The notes under the pieces: generated by a model
What the model was told of the DNA's origin: nothing
What the model saw: only the letters and a program-made list of their open reading frames with translations
The model's database searches: none
In this document: positions 63,701 through 64,000 of the stretch, one piece after another
Layout: each line of letters begins with the position of its first letter
Position numbering within the stretch: position 1 is the first letter of the stretch
DNA from: Bacteroidaceae bacterium
GTDB lineage: Bacteria > Bacteroidota > Bacteroidia > Bacteroidales > Bacteroidaceae
Reading direction: 5' to 3'
DNA: 64,000 nucleotides
Assembly: GCA_017622495.1 (NCBI GenBank)
Contig: JAGAQY010000024.1
Coordinates: forward strand, 1 to 64,000
Translations under genes and position numbers: made by a program

Positions 63701-64000
63701 GCCTTGATGATTACGCTCTCATAACCGGGCGTAGACACATATAATGAGGCTACGAAGGTTGGAATCTTAATGGTGAATGTACCGTCGGGCTTGGTCATTG
63801 CTGTGTAGCGGTTGTTGTTCAATGCCTCTACACGTACACCAGGAATGGCTTCCTTGGTAGCTGCGTCAATGATGATACCCGTGATTTCTTCTAATTCTTC
63901 GGCGGCCTTCTGTTCTGTAGCCACAGTAGCCGGCTCTTCAGTTTGGGCATTTACCTTATTGGTTCCTGCAAACAGTGCCAAGAAGGTGAGGAATGCCACA
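60772..64000 (-). CDS. SusC/RagA-family TonB-linked outer-membrane receptor (5' end outside window)
   Basis: At least 1075 residues are encoded; the gene runs off the right edge. The visible start resembles the hydrophobic end of a signal peptide (AFLTFLALFAG), and the frame begins with GTG at the border, so the true start lies beyond 64000. An N-terminal carboxypeptidase-regulatory-like beta domain (GIIIDAATKEAIPGVRVEA) precedes a TonB plug (residues about 140-250) and the long barrel, ending GVKINL. It imports a glycan or peptide with the SusD lipoprotein. Substrate unknown. Confidence 0.93.
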   Translation of the reverse strand, partial: VAFLTFLALFAGTNKVNAQTEEPATVATEQKAAEELEEITGIIIDAATKEAIPGVRVEALNNNRYTAMTKPDGTFTIKIPTFVASLYVSTPGYESVIIKARQKKGITVSLYDEKFSTYVENGVDITAKNEAVIDMSKATTVETEIQNKLGADVRTITRSGMVGLGGLMMMQGINSLNASAQPLIILNGVIQDLQDSYAAIHEGYYNNTLAALDVNDIEKITVLKNGTSIYGAKGANGVILIDTKRGHSMATRIDAQAFGSYTMTPRLPQMMNAEQYRIYANELMGGITTDKTRFPFLWDHDNYYYNKYHNETNWSDYVYRNAWAQNYRVNVQGGDEAAMYNFSLGFADGASTIKANDFNRLNIRFNTDINLSKILKTRFDISYSRIVRDLRDDGIQQDLNAGPMVSPGFLSLIKSPFLSPYRYNNSGELTDALDSADDFARFNTATINNSYANPLAIFEYGDGNNKNNQEYTVFDVTIAPEITIGKGWKASTLFNYTLHRTNEKYFRPMTGTPNFMITGKGYSQNEVRSFFSKEEAIYNDTRITWEKKAGSHNINAFGGFRFSNFAYDSDFQSAHNTGNDKLPDVKSEYDYVKTDGEDNVWRNMSYYANVDYNYHNKYFVQGSLAAETSSRFGRETEGGIKVAGVCWGLFPSLQAGWLISSEDFFNPNGIEYLKLRAGIDWSGNDNISNNAAFSYFSNVQYSGQLMGIKLTNIENQSIQWETTRRINLGFDMQANDNRLRITGDIFHNHTSNLLTLKQLSYLTGLDYYWCNGGAMNNTGATLNVTNRLISTKNWKWETGVSIGTYKNYITQLPDGTTFKSAKDGDFYGFTTDIYGATMLSAEGHSAGVFFGYETDGVYATAADVPTVNGEPISTQDVNTGIKTPFAAGDVKFIDQNGDNVINLQDRVIIGNPNPDIYGNITSNLMYKNFSLSATLNYSWGNDVYNYQRSLIESGSSFYNQTTAMTNRWRTEGDVTDMPRATYGDPKGNNRFSDRWIEDGSYIRLKDITLSYKVPVQASWLQGLTVWCAGTNLLTLTNYLGSDPEFSFSNNVLYQGIDNGLLGQSRSFQLGVKINL

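Overview
The window is a 64 kb piece of a Bacteroidales chromosome (Bacteroides/Prevotella-like). The evidence is a SusC/SusD outer-membrane pair, a GH92 mannosidase lipoprotein, a BspA-like leucine-rich-repeat protein, a PG0541-type efflux operon, a BT4734/DUF3987 gene with an HU remnant and a smalltalk peptide, and promoters of the TAnnTTTG type. The genus cannot be fixed by eye. I see no rRNA, tRNA or CRISPR array.

Positions 1-6.7 kb are an AT-rich accessory island. They hold a GATC-specific (DpnII-type) restriction-modification operon with an XRE regulator and the start of a further gene, two unrecognised membrane proteins on the opposite strand, and a DnaC-like ATPase / replication protein / excisionase-like cassette typical of an integrative element. 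Base composition changes sharply at about 6.7 kb, where core genes begin.

From 6.7 to 30.8 kb the content is mostly core: threonine dehydrogenase, a GH92 mannosidase, two small secreted or lipoprotein genes (one apparently frameshifted), a TPR/HTH regulator, an envelope operon (coaX, outer-membrane protein, TPR protein, lptC, CNNM/CorC protein, PpiD-like chaperone), trpS, a DUF4105-phosphatase fusion, a PepSY-like protein, secA and a DUF6340-type lipoprotein. Positions 30.8-38 kb are a second accessory stretch with a truncated HU gene, a 29-residue smalltalk peptide, a BspA-like protein, small orphan genes and a large DUF3987 protein.

Positions 38-64 kb hold a tolC-MFP-RND-PG0541 efflux operon, a DUF5715 protein with M15-peptidase motifs, trmB, an Mrp ATPase, a DMT exporter, a coiled-coil protein, valS, the GDP-fucose pair gmd/fcl, mazG, an MlaD protein, a cell-wall amidase and a SusD/SusC pair that runs off the right edge.

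The most unusual content is a set of dispersed repeats. (1) Four copies of a roughly 50-80 base element have a constant scaffold but hairpins whose stem sequences differ while pairing is kept. (2) A promoter-bearing repeat sits in arrays upstream of valS and gmd, including a perfect 85-base tandem duplication. (3) Two unrelated palindromic arrays both have an exact 22-base period. (4) Low-complexity inverted-arm elements lie between co-directional genes. (5) GGGCAA triads occur at 9-10 base spacing. (6) Repeat-derived DNA is kept in frame inside valS and the DUF3987 gene. Together they suggest active small-repeat traffic that adds promoters, hairpins and even peptide segments to core genes.
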